NCBI GenBank assembly: GCA_017403985.1
Contig: JAFRDE010000029.1
Coordinates: forward strand, 1 to 64,000
From: Ruminococcus sp.
Lineage (GTDB): Bacteria > Bacillota > Clostridia > Oscillospirales > Acutalibacteraceae
DNA length: 64,000 bases
Reading direction: 5' to 3'
Below, in pieces: positions 41,923-50,715 of the stretch. The stretch's first letter is position 1; every line of letters starts with the position of its first letter. A program made the position numbers and the translations under genes. The notes below the pieces were generated by a model that was not told the origin of the DNA, searched no databases, and saw only the letters and a list, made by a program, of their open reading frames with translations.

Positions 41923-42552
41923 TTATTCAGCGGCAGGTGCGTCCTCAGCGGGAGCGGCTTCAGCAGCGGGAGCTTCCTCGGCAGGAGCCTCTTCAGCAGC
42001 GGGAGCAGCTTCCTCAGCGGGAGCCTCCTCGCCTGCCTTCTTAGCAAGGCAAGCCTCGATACCGCCGTCGTCGACGATCGCCTGGATGGCGCGTGCGAAG
42101 GACGCGATGGGAGCCTGGAAGGCGCCCAGAACGTTAGCCAACAGAACATCTCTGGTGGGCAGTTTTGCAAGACTGTCGATAGTAGCTAAATCGACGACTT
42201 CACCGTCGAGATAACCGCCTTTGATCTCAAAGGTCTTGCTCTTCTTGGCGTAGTTAGCCAGAATACGGGCAGCAGCGGCGTAATCCTCGTCGCTGGTAGC
42301 AAGAGCGGTGGTACCCTCAAGGGTGGTCTGCAGACCGGTCAGCTCAGCCTCCTCACAAGCGCGGGACAGCAGTGTGTTCTTAACAACGCTGTACTTAACG
42401 CCCGCTTCGCGCAGCTCCTTACGGAGAGCGGTATCGTCGGCAACGTTGATACCCTTGTAGTTGACCAGGACGCCTGTAACGGAGCCCTTCAGACGGTCAG
42501 CCAGCTCGGCTACGATAGCCTTCTTCTGTTCTAAAACCTTAGCGCTCGGCAA
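41923..42552 (-). CDS. rplJ: Ribosomal protein L10 with an Ala/Glu/Pro-rich tail
   Basis: Base of the L7/L12 stalk. 209 residues, against 165-175 in most bacteria. Normal L10 core: VLEQKKAIVAELADRLKGS, VLVNYKGINVADDTALRKEL, VVKNTLLSRACEEA. After KKAG (about residue 172) come some 36 residues of only Ala, Glu, Pro and Asp, resembling the hinge of L7/L12. Start is TTG at 42552, six bases after GGAGGTG; no ATG lies in a usable place. Confidence 0.93.
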   Translation of the reverse strand: MPSAKVLEQKKAIVAELADRLKGSVTGVLVNYKGINVADDTALRKELREAGVKYSVVKNTLLSRACEEAELTGLQTTLEGTTALATSDEDYAAAARILANYAKKSKTFEIKGGYLDGEVVDLATIDSLAKLPTRDVLLANVLGAFQAPIASFARAIQAIVDDGGIEACLAKKAGEEAPAEEAAPAAEEAPAEEAPAAEAAPAEDAPAAE

Positions 42553-42770
42553 ATTGTTTCACCTCCGTGTTTTTTATCACTGAAATAAACCTACGCCGAC
42601 GATTGCCTTTCGGCATATTTACTCCCGCTCTTCACAACCTGTCCTCGGAAGGAACAAATCCTTCCTGCGGAATGTTGTTCGACCGGAAGCAAATCTGCTC
42701 AAAATTCAATTCGCCTTCTCCGGTTTCTTTCAGTGTTTTGTTCCGGAATTTCGGAACGTGTCACGCAGTT
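42553..42770 (-). ncRNA. Ribosomal protein L10 leader (autoregulatory mRNA region)
   Basis: The 5' region of rplJ on the minus strand has the arrangement of the L10 leader: CGCAGGAAGGA-loop-TCCTTCCGAGGACAGG and later a small GCCGAAAGGC hairpin before the ribosome site. In Firmicutes the L10(L12)4 complex binds this leader. Exact borders are uncertain. Confidence 0.55.
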
Positions 42771-42771
42771 C

Positions 42772-42805
42772 ATAAAAACAGCCTCTCCCTTGCGAGGAGA
42801 GGCGG
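42772..42805 (-). terminator. Terminator between rplA and rplJ
   Basis: On the minus strand GCCTCTCC pairs with GGAGAGGC (42796-42803 with 42781-42788), followed by TGTTTTTAT. It could end the rplK-rplA message or act as the attenuator of the L10 leader. Confidence 0.65.
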
Positions 42806-42892
42806 ATAATTACATAGTGGCGCAGTAAAACTGCAACTCTGTAATGCTTCTTCCTCGACAGGCGGAAAACCATTATATCCTTCTGTCCAATG

Positions 42893-42963
42893 TCAATAAC
42901 GGAAAAGATCATTTCCGCTTTGTGGGATTCCCACGTCGGGTCTTTGACCCTCCTCGGAATGAC
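42893..42963. repeat. Half family A repeat, copy A7
   Basis: Right half only: CTTTGTGGGATTCCCACG, tip hairpin GGGTCTTTGACCC, CCTCGGAATGACG. Confidence 0.65.
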
Positions 42964-43043
42964 GTTGGTAAAGGACACCTGTTGTCTTTAGAACAGCGAT
43001 ATTTATATCGACTCCGTAGAGCAGATAACGTAGATATTAATCG

Positions 43044-43186
43044 TGTCATTGCGAAGCCCGAAGCCTCCCGCATGGGAGGTGCCGCAAAGCGGCAGGCTGT
43101 GGCAATCCCCTTGTCAGAGAAACCGTTATCAGAAAGAATCTGCTCCTCTTTGTGGGATTCCCACGGGCTAAAGCCCTCGGAATGAC
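43044..43186. repeat. Family A repeat, copy A8
   Basis: TGTCATTGCGAAGCCCGAAG then GCCTCCC-GCAT-GGGAGGTGC; GTGGCAATCCCC; TGTGGGATTCCCACGG; CCCTCGGAATGAC. Very similar to A11. Sits just downstream of rplA. Confidence 0.85.
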
Positions 43187-43201
43187 TGCTTATTCAAATC
43201 A

Positions 43202-43897
43202 TCAAACGCCGAACTTGGTCGGGTTGATGCGAACGGACGGTCCCATGGTAGAGGTGACCGCGCAGCTCTTGATATACTGACCCTTTGCGGCAGCGGGCTT
43301 CGCCTTGACGATAGCGCCCATGAGAGTCTCGAGGTTCTCCTGGAGCTTCTCGGTACCGAAAGATACCTTGCCGATCGGGCAGTGGATGATGTTAGTCTTG
43401 TCGAGACGGTACTCGATCTTACCGGCTTTCGCTTCTTTGATCGCTCTGCCGATATCGGGAGTAACGGTACCCGCCTTGGGGTTAGGCATCAAGCCTCTCG
43501 GACCGAGGATACGGCCCAGACGGCCTACCAGACCCATGCAGTCGGGGGTAGTGATCAGAACGTCGAAGTCCATCCAGTTTTCCTGCTGGATCTTCTGCGT
43601 CATGTCCTCAGCGCCAACGTAATCTGCGCCGGCTTCCTGAGCGATCTTCTCGTTCTCGCCCTTGCAGATCGCGAGGACGCGGACCTTTTTACCGGTACCG
43701 TTGGGCAGTACAACTGCGCCGCGGACCTGCTGATCAGCGTGACGGGAGTCAACGCCCAGCTTAACATGAAGCTCTACGGTCTCGTCAAACTTCGCGGTAG
43801 CGGTCTTGATGACGGTATCCAGAGCCTCGGTGGTGTCATAAAATTTAGTTCTGTCAACGAGCTTAGCAGCGTCGACGTATTTCTTACCGTGTTTCAT
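43202..43897 (-). CDS. rplA: Ribosomal protein L1
   Basis: Large-subunit L1 stalk protein, 231 residues, normal length. Recognisable family parts: [55 protein letters not shown] and [15 protein letters not shown]. Start at 43897 after ATGGAGGA. Follows rplK by about 125 bases that contain a family D arm; rplJ lies 650 bases further on behind two family A repeats and a terminator. Confidence 0.97.
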   Translation of the reverse strand: MKHGKKYVDAAKLVDRTKFYDTTEALDTVIKTATAKFDETVELHVKLGVDSRHADQQVRGAVVLPNGTGKKVRVLAICKGENEKIAQEAGADYVGAEDMTQKIQQENWMDFDVLITTPDCMGLVGRLGRILGPRGLMPNPKAGTVTPDIGRAIKEAKAGKIEYRLDKTNIIHCPIGKVSFGTEKLQENLETLMGAIVKAKPAAAKGQYIKSCAVTSTMGPSVRINPTKFGV

Positions 43898-43956
43898 ATT
43901 GAATCCTCCATAATTAGGTGGTCAAGCGGAATATCCTCCCACCCGGATGTTAGTTT

Positions 43957-43990
43957 AGTGACCAGTGGCAAGTGACCAGTGATCAGTTAT
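43957..43990. repeat. Single family D arm D11 (word GTGACCA)
   Basis: GTGACCA-GTGGCAA-GTGACCA-GTGATCA-GTT in the rplK-rplA gap; almost identical to the left arm of D2. Confidence 0.65.
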
Positions 43991-44023
43991 AGAGTATAAT
44001 AACTCTGTGGTAATCTCAAACGA

Positions 44024-44449
44024 TCAGTCGACGACCTCGATACCCATCGAGCGAGCGGTACCCATGATCATAGAGGTAGCGGTGTCGATGTTAGCGGCGT
44101 TGAGGTCCTTCATCTTCTGCTCTGCGATCTGCTGGCACTGAGCCTTGGTGATCTTGGCGACCTTCTTCTTATTGGGCTCGCCGGAAGCGGACTCGATGCC
44201 GCAAGCCTTCTTGATCAGGACAGGCGCAGGCGGAGTCTTCGTGATAAAGCTGAAAGAACGGTCTGCGTATACGGTGATGACAACGGGGATGATCAATCCG
44301 ATGTCGTTCTTGGTGCGCTCGTTGAATTCCTTGGTAAAGGAAACGATGTTAACGCCGTGCTGACCCAGCGCGGGGCCTACAGGCGGAGCCGGAGTCGCTT
44401 TTCCGGCAGGGATCTGTAACTTGATTAATCCTGTTACTTTCTGAGCCAT
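44024..44449 (-). CDS. rplK: Ribosomal protein L11
   Basis: GTPase-centre protein of the large subunit, 141 residues, normal length. Family parts: [24 protein letters not shown] (the Pro-rich N-terminal domain, quoted in part), [18 protein letters not shown] and the C-terminal rRNA-binding domain with [20 protein letters not shown]. Start at 44449 after AGGAGGAAATAAT. It is separated from nusG by repeat A9. Confidence 0.97.
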   Translation of the reverse strand: MAQKVTGLIKLQIPAGKATPAPPVGPALGQHGVNIVSFTKEFNERTKNDIGLIIPVVITVYADRSFSFITKTPPAPVLIKKACGIESASGEPNKKKVAKITKAQCQQIAEQKMKDLNAANIDTATSMIMGTARSMGIEVVD

Positions 44450-44575
44450 TATTATTTCCTCCTATATTCGTGGTAGATGGCGGAGCATACTATTTGCTCC
44501 TCCCACAGGGGACCGCAGTCCCACCTATATAAAGCGGACGCTTTATAATCTGTGTGTATGAGCCTTCCGTATCGA

Positions 44576-44698
44576 TGTCATTGCGAGGCACATTCATGTG
44601 CCGTGGCAATCCCCTTGTCGGAGAAGCTGTTCAGGGAGAAATGCCCTGCGCCTCTTTGTGGGATTCCCACGGTTGCTCAGTCGCTCCCTCGGAATGAC
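44576..44698. repeat. Family A repeat, copy A9, between nusG and rplK
   Basis: TGTCATTGCGAGGCACATTC, GTGGCAATCCCC, TTGTGGGATTCCCACGG and CCCTCGGAATGAC. Also nearby is the hairpin TATAAAGCG-GAC-GCTTTATA (44527-44547). Confidence 0.85.
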
Positions 44699-44715
44699 TG
44701 CTGACGGAATAGCTG

Positions 44716-45243
44716 TTAATCTTCTAACTTCTCGGCTTGATTGAGCTCAAGCTCGACCGGCGTCTCTCTGCCGAACATGGAAATGGTGACCTTGACGTAG
44801 TTGCTGTCGGTGTCAAGCTCCTCGACGATACCGATGAAGTCCTCCAGCGGACCGTCGATGATGCGAACCTGATCGCCCACTTCGTAGGAAACCTCCACGA
44901 CGCGGCTCTCAACGCCCATTTTGTATACCTCAGACTCGGTCAGCGGAACGGGCTTTGAAGAAGGTCCGACAAATCCGGTACAGCCGCGGATATTACGCAC
45001 GATGTACCATGTCTCATCGGTGTAGACCATCTTGACAAAGACGTAGCCCGGATAGACCTTGCGCTCCACTTCCTTAGAGGAGCCGTCCTCTTTGATCTCG
45101 GTGACGATCTCGGTAGGGACCCTGACGTCGGGGATCATATCCTGCAGCCCGCGGTTCTCGACCGTAGTCAGCAAGGTAGAGGCAACTTTATTCTCGTAGC
45201 CTGAGTAGGTATGGATGACATACCATTTTGCTTCTTCAGACAT
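44716..45243 (-). CDS. nusG: Transcription termination/antitermination factor NusG
   Basis: 175 residues. NGN domain AKWYVIHTYSGYENKVASTL and a C-terminal KOW domain with YEVGDQVRIIDGPLEDFIGIV. Binds RNA polymerase and couples it to ribosomes or Rho. Start at 45243 after TAGGAGATT. Fourth of the rpmG-secE-nusG set in the order usual for Firmicutes. Confidence 0.97.
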   Translation of the reverse strand: MSEEAKWYVIHTYSGYENKVASTLLTTVENRGLQDMIPDVRVPTEIVTEIKEDGSSKEVERKVYPGYVFVKMVYTDETWYIVRNIRGCTGFVGPSSKPVPLTESEVYKMGVESRVVEVSYEVGDQVRIIDGPLEDFIGIVEELDTDSNYVKVTISMFGRETPVELELNQAEKLED

Positions 45244-45265
45244 AGTAATCTCCTAAGATTTCTGC

Positions 45266-45487
45266 TTACGCAGTACCTGTGCTCATGACGAGGTTCAAAA
45301 GCGCGTACAGACCTCTGTCAAGTCCGTAAATAAACAGACCCGCTACGATGATCACCACGAGAACTACCAGAAAGTTCTTGGTAGTAGTCTTCGGTGTAGG
45401 CCATGTGATCTTCTTGATCTCGCCGATGCAGGAACGGAAGAAAGAGGCGCCTCTGGAGAATACGTTCTTTTTCTTAGTATCAGCCAT
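45266..45487 (-). CDS. secE: Preprotein translocase subunit SecE
   Basis: 73 residues with one C-terminal membrane helix (LVVLVVIIVAGLFIYGLDR) after the conserved FFRSCIGEIKKITWPT. Start at 45487 after GGAGGTTATT. Lies between rpmG and nusG. Confidence 0.95.
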   Translation of the reverse strand: MADTKKKNVFSRGASFFRSCIGEIKKITWPTPKTTTKNFLVVLVVIIVAGLFIYGLDRGLYALLNLVMSTGTA

Positions 45488-45499
45488 AATAACCTCCGA

Positions 45500-45649
45500 T
45501 TACTTTGTTTCCTTATGAACAGTATGCTTCTTGCAGAAGCGGCAGTACTTGTTCATTTCCAGCCTGTCGGGACTGTTCTTCTTGTTTTTCATGGTGTTGT
45601 AGTTGCGCTGTTTGCATTCAGTGCAAGCCATTGTGATCTTAACTCTCAT
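45500..45649 (-). CDS. rpmG: Ribosomal protein L33
   Basis: 49 residues: [19 protein letters not shown] at the start and [16 protein letters not shown] at the end. Both CxxC pairs are present, so this is the zinc-binding (C+) form of L33. Start at 45649 after GGAGGTGC. First gene of the secE-nusG unit. Confidence 0.95.
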   Translation of the reverse strand: MRVKITMACTECKQRNYNTMKNKKNSPDRLEMNKYCRFCKKHTVHKETK

Positions 45650-45854
45650 TTCGGCACCTCCCGTAATATCGGAATAAATTTACCGGCCCTCACAACAAAA
45701 CCGGTATGGACACAGATATCCGATACCGGCTTGACGATCATTATCATCTGCTGTTATCGGCTATCCGTATAGCCTCCCTCAAAGGTCGGAACCGGGAAAA
45801 CATCAGGGTTCCGAAGGGGCGCAAAAAAACAAGCCCCTATACGAGGTAAGTAAC
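45650..45854 (-). other. Leader of the rpmG-secE-nusG operon
   Basis: About 200 bases between promoter and rpmG. On the minus strand it contains the hairpins GCCGGTATCGGATA / TGTCCATACCGGT (45694-45735), GGAACCCTGATGTTTTCCCGGTTCC and GGGGCTTG/GCGCCCC. No gene and no known riboswitch recognised. Confidence 0.45.
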
Positions 45855-45883
45855 AGTATAACACAATACTGTCAACTCGTCAA
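45855..45883 (-). promoter_or_regulatory. Promoter of rpmG-secE-nusG
   Basis: Minus strand TTGACG (45883-45878), 17 bases, TATACT (45860-45855). Confidence 0.7.
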
Positions 45884-45912
45884 GGCTTGTTTGGAAATAT
45901 TTTTAATATTTC

Positions 45913-46057
45913 AGTTAGGAATTAGGAGTTAGGAGTTAGGAATTGTCGGAAGGCTCCGCCCTCACCCGATTTGTATACTGCATTGAAACGATAATACAAA
46001 TCAATAACGTGAAGCGTTACTCTTAATTCCTCATTCCTAATTCCTCATTCCTAATTA
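45913..46057. repeat. Family D element D12 (word GTTAGGA)
   Basis: Left arm GTTAGGA-ATTAGGA-GTTAGGA-GTTAGGA; core GGAAGGCTCCGCCCTCACCC then GATTT; an inner hairpin TTTGTAT/ATACAAA; AACGTGAAGCGTT; right arm AATTCCTCATTCC repeated. Confidence 0.75.
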
Positions 46058-46061
46058 AAAC

Positions 46062-46856
46062 TCACTTCTGCATTCCTTCCAGTCGCTGCGCGATCGTCTT
46101 CTTCTTTTTCTTTTCCTTCTCGGGCTTCACGGTCTTGCCTCTGAACTTCTTCGCGTGGGTGAAAGCCTTCTTGAGGTTATCGCTGAGGTACTCCTCGATC
46201 TTCGCCTCGTCCTCTTCCGGGATGGAGTTGAGGATCACGATGGTGATGATGGAGCGGGTATCGGGGTCGCCGTTGGTATACTGGGCGTTGAGGATGTTGC
46301 CGAGCTTCTTGAGATCGCTCTTGTTGCCGCTGTGCACCAGCTGATTGACGCGCGGTACGATGGACGCTCTGGCGAAAGTCACGCCGCGGAAAGGATAGTA
46401 GCAGTCCTGCTCGGTGCGGATCTCGTCCTTCATCTCGGGGAACAGCGTCAGAAAACGCTTGGAAAGGAACAGCGGATCGGCGTTGCCGTCTTCACTCTTC
46501 TTGGTCTTTTTCGCCTGCTTGAGTTTCTTGACGGCAGAGGGCGCGGAGATCGCGTCGCAGAAGTCGTTGGCGATGGACGCCGCTTCCTTCATGGTATCGC
46601 GCTCGGGATCGAACATCCATGTCGCGAGGGTCTTCCAGTCGTTGTCGGGGCCTTCGTCTGTCATGCCGCACTCTCTTAAAAGGGTATGCTGCTTATCTTT
46701 AAAATAGATGACGGAATACGCCATGTTCTCGGAGGTGAACAGGGTGACCAGCTCGTTTTCGTCGGTAGAGGCGATCTTCGCGCGGGTAAAGCCCTGCGGC
46801 GCGAGGGTCTCTTCGACTCTTCCGGAAATATGTTCAAACGCTTCATTCAGCATCAT
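46062..46856 (-). CDS. Conserved hypothetical protein
   Basis: 264 residues, cytoplasmic, not recognised. N-terminal half looks like a mixed alpha/beta domain (YSVIYFKDKQHTLLREC, then WKTLATWMFDPERDTMKEA); the middle has a Lys-rich linker (KKLKQAKKTKKSE); the second half is helical (NQLVHSGNKSDLKKLGNILN, EEYLSDNLKKAFTHAKKF) and ends in a Lys-rich tail (EKEKKKKKTIAQRLEG). Start at 46856 or three bases later after AAAGGACTG. Stop is five bases from the D12 arm. Confidence 0.65.
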   Translation of the reverse strand: MMLNEAFEHISGRVEETLAPQGFTRAKIASTDENELVTLFTSENMAYSVIYFKDKQHTLLRECGMTDEGPDNDWKTLATWMFDPERDTMKEAASIANDFCDAISAPSAVKKLKQAKKTKKSEDGNADPLFLSKRFLTLFPEMKDEIRTEQDCYYPFRGVTFARASIVPRVNQLVHSGNKSDLKKLGNILNAQYTNGDPDTRSIITIVILNSIPEEDEAKIEEYLSDNLKKAFTHAKKFRGKTVKPEKEKKKKKTIAQRLEGMQK

Positions 46857-46877
46857 ATAATCAGTCCTTTATAAAAT

Positions 46878-46911
46878 AGTCAATGCGAGGGAGCTTGCGA
46901 CCGTGGCAATC
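46878..46911. repeat. Family A remnant A10
   Basis: AGTCAATGCGAGGGAGC ... GACCGTGGCAATCTC: one end only. The rest of 46912-47038 is AT-rich with no gene. Confidence 0.5.
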
Positions 46912-47038
46912 TCAACCGATTCCCATAGTTATAGGTATTATACATGATAATATCTGATAATGCAAGTAGAAAGTTGATTTTTTAGCTATTGCAAGGAAAG
47001 GCATGTTGTGCTATTATATATAATGTATATGTATGTTC

Positions 47039-47198
47039 GGTGAATGACTAATGGTTAATGGTGAATGGTTATGGGAAACGCGGGTCCGCGTTTTAGATTC
47101 CTAAATCATTCTACCGTAACGTTTGATTTCCATCTACCAATCAGGTGAGGGCGGAGCCCTCCGTCAACCATTCACCATTCACTATTCACCATTCACCC
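47039..47198. repeat. Family D element D13 (word GGTGAAT, core inverted)
   Basis: Left arm GGTGAAT-GACTAAT-GGTTAAT-GGTGAAT; GGGAAACGCGGGTCCGCGTTT; ATCAGGTGAGGGCGGAGCCC; right arm CCATTCACCATTCACTATTC. It ends at the murI ribosome site. Confidence 0.75.
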
Positions 47199-47214
47199 CA
47201 AAAAGAGGTTTTAT

Positions 47215-48033
47215 ATGAACAGCAAGCTTAACGCCATCGGCATCTTCGACTCGGGACTCGGCGGTCTGACCGCCGTACGCGAGATCCAGAAGATCATGCC
47301 GAACGAGGATATCGTCTACTTCGGCGACACGGGACGCGTTCCCTACGGCAGCAAAAGCCGTGAAGCCATCAATAAATACGCCCGACAGGACGCCCGCTTC
47401 CTCAAAAAGATGGGCGTGAAGCTGATCGTCGCCGCCTGCGGCACCGTCAGCTCGGTCGCGCCCGACCTGAGCGAAGAGCTCGGTCTCCCCTACACCGGCG
47501 TCGTGTACCCCACCTGCTTCACCGCGGCGCAGGTCACGAAAAACGGTAAGATCGGCGTGATCGGCACCGCCGCGACCATCAATTCCCACAGCTACAAGCG
47601 CAGGATACAGGCGAAGCACCCGGAGTTCGAGGTGCTCGAACAGCACTGTCAGCTCTTTGTCTCCTTTGTGGAGAACGGTCTGGTCGATCCGGACGACGAG
47701 CTGGTGCAGATGCTGGTGCGCCGCTACATGGCTCCGTTCAAGGAGAGCAGCGTGGATACGATCATCCTCGGCTGCACCCACTTTCCCCTGCTCGCCGAGG
47801 CGATCCAGCGCGAGATGGGCGAAAATGTGACTTTGATCGACTCTGGCAAAGAGACCGCGATCTACACCAAAAAGATTCTGGACGAAGCGGGACTGCTCCG
47901 TGACGACGGACACAAAGGCGAAGCGTATTACTATGTCAGCGACACCCCCGCCGACTTTGAGAAGTTCGCGGGACTCTTCCTGCAGAACAGCCCCGAAAAC
48001 CGCGTAGAACACATCAATATCGAGGAATACTGA
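47215..48033 (+). CDS. murI: Glutamate racemase
   Basis: Makes D-glutamate for peptidoglycan. 272 residues. FDSGLGGLTAVREIQ holds the conserved Asp/Ser, the first catalytic Cys is in VAACGTVSSVAPDL (usual form ACNTAS, so Asn is Gly here), the second in ILGCTHFPLL. YFGDTGRVPYGSKS is also conserved. Start at 47215 after AAGAGG. One-base overlap with the next gene. Confidence 0.93.
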   Translation: MNSKLNAIGIFDSGLGGLTAVREIQKIMPNEDIVYFGDTGRVPYGSKSREAINKYARQDARFLKKMGVKLIVAACGTVSSVAPDLSEELGLPYTGVVYPTCFTAAQVTKNGKIGVIGTAATINSHSYKRRIQAKHPEFEVLEQHCQLFVSFVENGLVDPDDELVQMLVRRYMAPFKESSVDTIILGCTHFPLLAEAIQREMGENVTLIDSGKETAIYTKKILDEAGLLRDDGHKGEAYYYVSDTPADFEKFAGLFLQNSPENRVEHINIEEY

Positions 48034-48455
48034 TGGAGAACAAATACATCATCACCGTCGTCGGCAAGCAGACCGTTGACGGTGAATCGGACAAGATCGA
48101 GGTCATCACCGAGGGCGATATCCGGGTACAGGACGGCAGAATCACCATCACCTACCCCGAGTATCCCGAGGACGACCCTGCCAAAAAGACCGATACCACC
48201 GTGATACTGGATAAGGGCGTGCTCAGCATCGAGCGCACGGGCGAGATGAGCTCTCACCTGATCCTTGAGCAGAGCGTGCGGCACGAGTGCCTGTACCAGA
48301 CGCCGATGGGTCAGATGTTCATCGGCATCTTCACCGACAGTATCAATGCGGACATCGGCGAACACGGCGGCGAGATCACCGCGGCGTATCAGCTGGATTT
48401 CAACCGCGTCGTCGTCAGCTATAACGAGTTTTATATTTCTGTAAAAGCAAAATAA
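48033..48455 (+). CDS. DUF1934 (YwiB-like) beta-barrel protein
   Basis: 140 residues. A calycin-like beta barrel pattern: IITVVGKQTVDGESDKIEV, LDKGVLSIERTGEMSSHLI and TPMGQMFIGIFTDSINADI. In Bacillus the family member ywiB stands directly before argS, the same order as here. Function unknown. Translationally coupled to murI. Confidence 0.8.
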   Translation: MENKYIITVVGKQTVDGESDKIEVITEGDIRVQDGRITITYPEYPEDDPAKKTDTTVILDKGVLSIERTGEMSSHLILEQSVRHECLYQTPMGQMFIGIFTDSINADIGEHGGEITAAYQLDFNRVVVSYNEFYISVKAK

Positions 48456-48459
48456 TAAA

Positions 48460-48687
48460 GCCTTCCTTTGGGAAAGGAAGGTGGCACCTGAAGGGTGTCG
48501 GATGAATTGTACTAAATCGACCGAGCGCAGCGAGAAACTAATATTATTCGGTTGGTCGCTATGCTCCATTTGATACAATTCCTTAGTCAGCTGCCGATGA
48601 CGCCCTCCTCAGCGGAGGCAGCAGACCCTTTTGTCCGCTGCGCGGCCATTTCCCCTATCAGAGGAATCTCCTTTCCCAAAGGGAGCC
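48460..48687. repeat. Enlarged family C repeat, copy C6, upstream of argS
   Basis: GCCTTCCTTTGGGAAAGGAAG at the left and CTCCTTTCCCAAAGGGAGCC at the right, 228 bases. Inside are ATGAATTGTACTAAAT / ATTTGATACAATTCC, CGACCGAGCGCAGCGAG with GGTTGGTCGCTATGCTCC, and GCCCTCCTCAGCGGAGGCAG. It looks like a family C element enlarged by a further palindrome. Confidence 0.65.
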
Positions 48688-48713
48688 TTACTAAACAGCA
48701 AAGGAACATCCAT

Positions 48714-50450
48714 ATGTCAAAAACCAACACACAAGTTACCGAAAACCTGAGAAAGCAGATCGAAGCCGCGGTAAAAGCGGCGATGGATAAGGGTGAGCTG
48801 CCCGCGGGCGAGCTGCCCTCCTTCATCATCGAGGAACCCGCCGACCGCTCCCACGGCGATATCGCCACCAACGTAGCCATGGCGGGCGCGCGCGTCTTCC
48901 GCATGGCTCCTGCGAAGGCAGCGCAGATCATCCTTGACAACATCGATCTGGATAATTCTCTGATAGAAAAATACGAGATTGCGGGCCCCGGCTTCATCAA
49001 CTTCTTTTTGAGCAAGCGCTATTTCGCCGAGGTACTGCATGAGATCGAGCGCGAGGGCGATAACTACGGCGCGAGCGACTACGGTCAGGGCGTGAAGGTC
49101 ATGGTCGAGTTCGTTTCCGCCAACCCGACCGGCCCGATGCACCTGGGCAACGCCAGAGGCGGCGCGCTGGGCGACTGTCTCGCCGCCGTGCTGGACAAGG
49201 CGGGCTATGACGCTTACCGCGAGTTCTACGTCAACGATGCGGGCAACCAGATCGAGAAGTTCGCGTGCTCCCTCGAAGCGCGTTATATGCAGCTGTTCGA
49301 CGACAGCTTCGTTTTCCCCGAGGACGGCTATCAGGGCGCGGATATCATCGAGCGCGCCGAGCAGTTCCGCGATGAATTCGGCGACAAATATGTCAACGCC
49401 GATTCCGAAGAACGCCGCAAGGCTCTGGTCGATTTTGCTCTTCCCCGCAATATCAAGCGGATGCAGGACGACATGGAAAAGTACCGCATCCACTTCGACA
49501 ACTGGTTCATGGAAAGCACCCTGCACGAAAGCGGCGCGGTGAAGGCGGTCGTCGACACGCTGACCGAAAAGGGTCTGACCTACGAGAAGGACGGCGCGAT
49601 CTGGTACAAAAACAAAGACGTCTGCACCGAGATCCTCCTCAAACAGGGCAAGAAGCAGGATTATATTGATAAATTAGAATTAAAAGACGACGTTTTGATC
49701 CGTTCAAACGGTCATCCCACCTACTTTGCCGCCGACATCGCCTACCACAAAAACAAATTCGACCGCGGCTTTGAGAAGCTGATCAACGTCTGGGGCGCCG
49801 ACCACCACGGTCACGTCATGCGCTTAAAAGGCGCGATGGACGCCGTCGGCTACAACGGCGACAACCTCGATATCCTGCTGATGCAGCTGGTCAAGCTCGT
49901 CCGCGACGGACAGATCGTCACTATGTCGAAGCGTACCGGCAAGGCGATCCAGCTGCGCGACCTGCTCGACGAGGTGCCCGTGGACAGCGCGCGCTTCATC
50001 TTCAACACCCGTGAGGCGAGCACGCAGATGGACTTTGACCTCGACCTCGCCATCCAGCAGGACAGCCAGAATCCCGTCTACTACGTCCAGTACGCCCACG
50101 CGCGCATCTGCTCCATCCTGCGCAATTTAGAGGCGGAGGGTATCTCCGCACGCTCTTGCACCGACGAAGAGCTGTGCTTACTCGGCGCTCCCGAAGAGGT
50201 CGAGCTCATCCACCTGCTGTCGAGTTTCGACAGCGAGATCGTTGCAGCTGCCCGCGACTATGACCCCACCAAGATCACCAAGTACGTCACCAACGTCGCG
50301 ACCTACTTCCACAAGTTCTACAACGCCTGCCGCGTCAAATGCGGCGACGAAAAGCTGATGCAGGCGCGTCTGAGCCTGTGCATCGCTGCCAAGACCGTGA
50401 TCAAAAACGTCCTCGACATGTTCCGCATCAACTGTCCGGAGAGAATGTAA
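48714..50450 (+). CDS. argS: Arginyl-tRNA synthetase
   Basis: Class I synthetase, 578 residues. N-terminal Add-1 domain, HIGH-type motif in VSANPTGPMHLGNARGG, the VNDAGNQIEKF region, KMSKS-type motif TMSKRTGKAI, and the C-terminal DALR anticodon-binding domain ending RINCPERM. Start at 48714 after AAAGGAAC; the frame continues back to 48552 through repeat C6, which is not coding. Confidence 0.96.
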   Translation: MSKTNTQVTENLRKQIEAAVKAAMDKGELPAGELPSFIIEEPADRSHGDIATNVAMAGARVFRMAPAKAAQIILDNIDLDNSLIEKYEIAGPGFINFFLSKRYFAEVLHEIEREGDNYGASDYGQGVKVMVEFVSANPTGPMHLGNARGGALGDCLAAVLDKAGYDAYREFYVNDAGNQIEKFACSLEARYMQLFDDSFVFPEDGYQGADIIERAEQFRDEFGDKYVNADSEERRKALVDFALPRNIKRMQDDMEKYRIHFDNWFMESTLHESGAVKAVVDTLTEKGLTYEKDGAIWYKNKDVCTEILLKQGKKQDYIDKLELKDDVLIRSNGHPTYFAADIAYHKNKFDRGFEKLINVWGADHHGHVMRLKGAMDAVGYNGDNLDILLMQLVKLVRDGQIVTMSKRTGKAIQLRDLLDEVPVDSARFIFNTREASTQMDFDLDLAIQQDSQNPVYYVQYAHARICSILRNLEAEGISARSCTDEELCLLGAPEEVELIHLLSSFDSEIVAAARDYDPTKITKYVTNVATYFHKFYNACRVKCGDEKLMQARLSLCIAAKTVIKNVLDMFRINCPERM

Positions 50451-50464
50451 GAAAAATGATACTA

Positions 50465-50629
50465 TGTCATTGCGAAGTCCGAAGCCTCCCGCAAGGGAGG
50501 TGCCGCAAAGCGGCAGGCTGTGGCAATCCCCTTGTCTTTGATGATGTTAGATATAGCAGACAAAGCGATGCGCCGCTTTGTGGGATTGCCACGGTCGCTG
50601 AACACGCGTGTTCGCTCCCTCGCAATGAC
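50465..50629. repeat. Family A repeat, copy A11
   Basis: TGTCATTGCGAAGTCCGAAG; GCCTCCC-GCAA-GGGAGGTGCCGC; GTGGCAATCCCC; TTGTGGGATTGCCACGG; tip hairpin GAACACGCGTGTTC; CCTCGCAATGAC. The gap 50451-50750 otherwise holds only a terminator and a D arm. Confidence 0.85.
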
Positions 50630-50648
50630 TGCTGATTCATACGACAAA

Positions 50649-50682
50649 CGCCCTTCCGAAGCGGAAGGGCGTACATTTTTGC
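50649..50682. terminator. Terminator between argS and the DUF4236 gene
   Basis: CGCCCTTCCG-AAG-CGGAAGGGCG with TACATTTTT tail. Confidence 0.8.
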
Positions 50683-50715
50683 TTATTTCACTATTTTTGT
50701 TGAAAACTGATAACC

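Noticed and set aside
42844-43185. 113-codon plus-strand frame between rplA and rplJ
   Set aside because: Made up of family A repeat sequence, no ribosome site.
48552-48713. Extended N-terminus of ArgS
   Set aside because: The extra 54 codons are translation of repeat C6; the ATG at 48714 has a ribosome site and gives the usual ArgS length.
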